A DNA stretch of 64,000 nucleotides from NCBI RefSeq assembly GCF_000718025.1, contig NZ_JODS01000028.1:45557-109556 (forward strand). Direction: 5' to 3'. Origin of the DNA: Kitasatospora purpeofusca (GTDB taxonomy: Bacteria; Actinomycetota; Actinomycetes; Streptomycetales; Streptomycetaceae). The position numbers and the translations under genes were made by a program. Numbering within the stretch: position 1 is the stretch's first letter; each line of letters begins with the position of its first letter. The notes beneath the pieces were generated by a model, which saw only the letters and a program-made list of their open reading frames with translations, ran no database searches and was not told the origin of the DNA. Shown here piece by piece: positions 63,906 through 64,000 of the stretch.

Positions 63906-64000
63906 CTAGATGAACTTCTGGTCGGCGAGGAAGCCCGCGAGCGCCTTGCCGCCCTCGCCCTCGTCCTTGACGACCGTGCCCGCGGTACGCGCCGGACGCG
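63906..64000 (-). CDS. etfB: electron transfer flavoprotein subunit beta, C-terminal end
   Basis: The last 31 residues are visible: ARTAGTVVKDEGEGGKALA, then GFLADQKFI and a TAG stop at 63906-63908. This is the recognition-loop/C-terminal tail of EtfB. The stop lies 45 bp ahead of the etfA start, the usual etfBA order. EtfAB carries electrons from acyl-CoA dehydrogenases to the quinone pool. The gene continues beyond the right edge. Confidence 0.85.
   Translation of the reverse strand, partial: RPARTAGTVVKDEGEGGKALAGFLADQKFI

Overview
The window is very GC-rich actinomycete chromosome, most likely Streptomyces or a close relative such as Kitasatospora. The signs are strong G/C bias at third codon positions, many GTG starts, a DUF397 protein, a mycothiol-type maleylpyruvate isomerase-like protein, a secreted CBM2/FN3/GH18 chitinase with a DasR-like promoter, and several promoters that would give leaderless mRNAs. 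There is no transposase, integrase, tRNA, rRNA or CRISPR array.

Layout. 1-3.3 kb: an acyl-CoA dehydrogenase-fold gene cut by the window edge, preceded by a leaderless 27-residue peptide of the actinobacterial cysteine-attenuator type; a conserved hypothetical; a gene-poor gap with an orphan promoter; a lone DUF397 gene and an orphan dhaM. 3.4-30.1 kb: a surface-polysaccharide locus. It holds a sugar epimerase; a minus-strand operon (polysaccharide deacetylase, glycosyltransferase, phosphoglycosyl transferase, hexapeptide acetyltransferase); a second deacetylase; a minus-strand operon of ABC-2 permease, Wzt-like ATPase and glycosyltransferase; two divergent glycosyltransferases; and a plus-strand operon (Wzz/BY-kinase-like protein, glycosyltransferase, GNAT, polytopic membrane protein, DegT aminotransferase). 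Housekeeping genes are interleaved: a racemase, an HpnB-like glycosyltransferase, a methyltransferase, a hydrolase and a DsbA-like protein. Together these would initiate, extend, decorate and export a cell-surface glycan.

30-44.5 kb: mscL with a zinc-ribbon tail, a low-complexity disordered protein, a MOSC protein, a beta-helix/AAA ATPase fusion, a cysteine synthase-family enzyme, an ROK repressor divergent from an MFS exporter, hutD, a repeat-like hypothetical, a secreted lipase and a PucR regulator. 44.5-56.8 kb: acetyltransferases, a mycothiol-type isomerase-like protein, enoyl-CoA hydratase, Uma2, RidA, an MFS transporter, an ArsR-type regulator, the chitinase, a geranylgeranyl reductase-like flavoprotein and an M20 peptidase. 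57-64 kb: a DUF4184 membrane protein, a P-loop kinase/Nudix fusion, a ribokinase-like enzyme, an NlpC/P60 hydrolase, an acyl-CoA ligase, a badly damaged etfA and the end of etfB.

The observations most worth following are the leader-peptide attenuator, a cluster of GGAAGTCGG/CCGACTTCC palindromes, the beta-helix/AAA fusion, the BY-kinase homologue with arginine in place of the Walker A lysine, and the doubly deleted etfA. Positions and motifs were read by eye. Domain names rest on recognised motifs, not on database searches.
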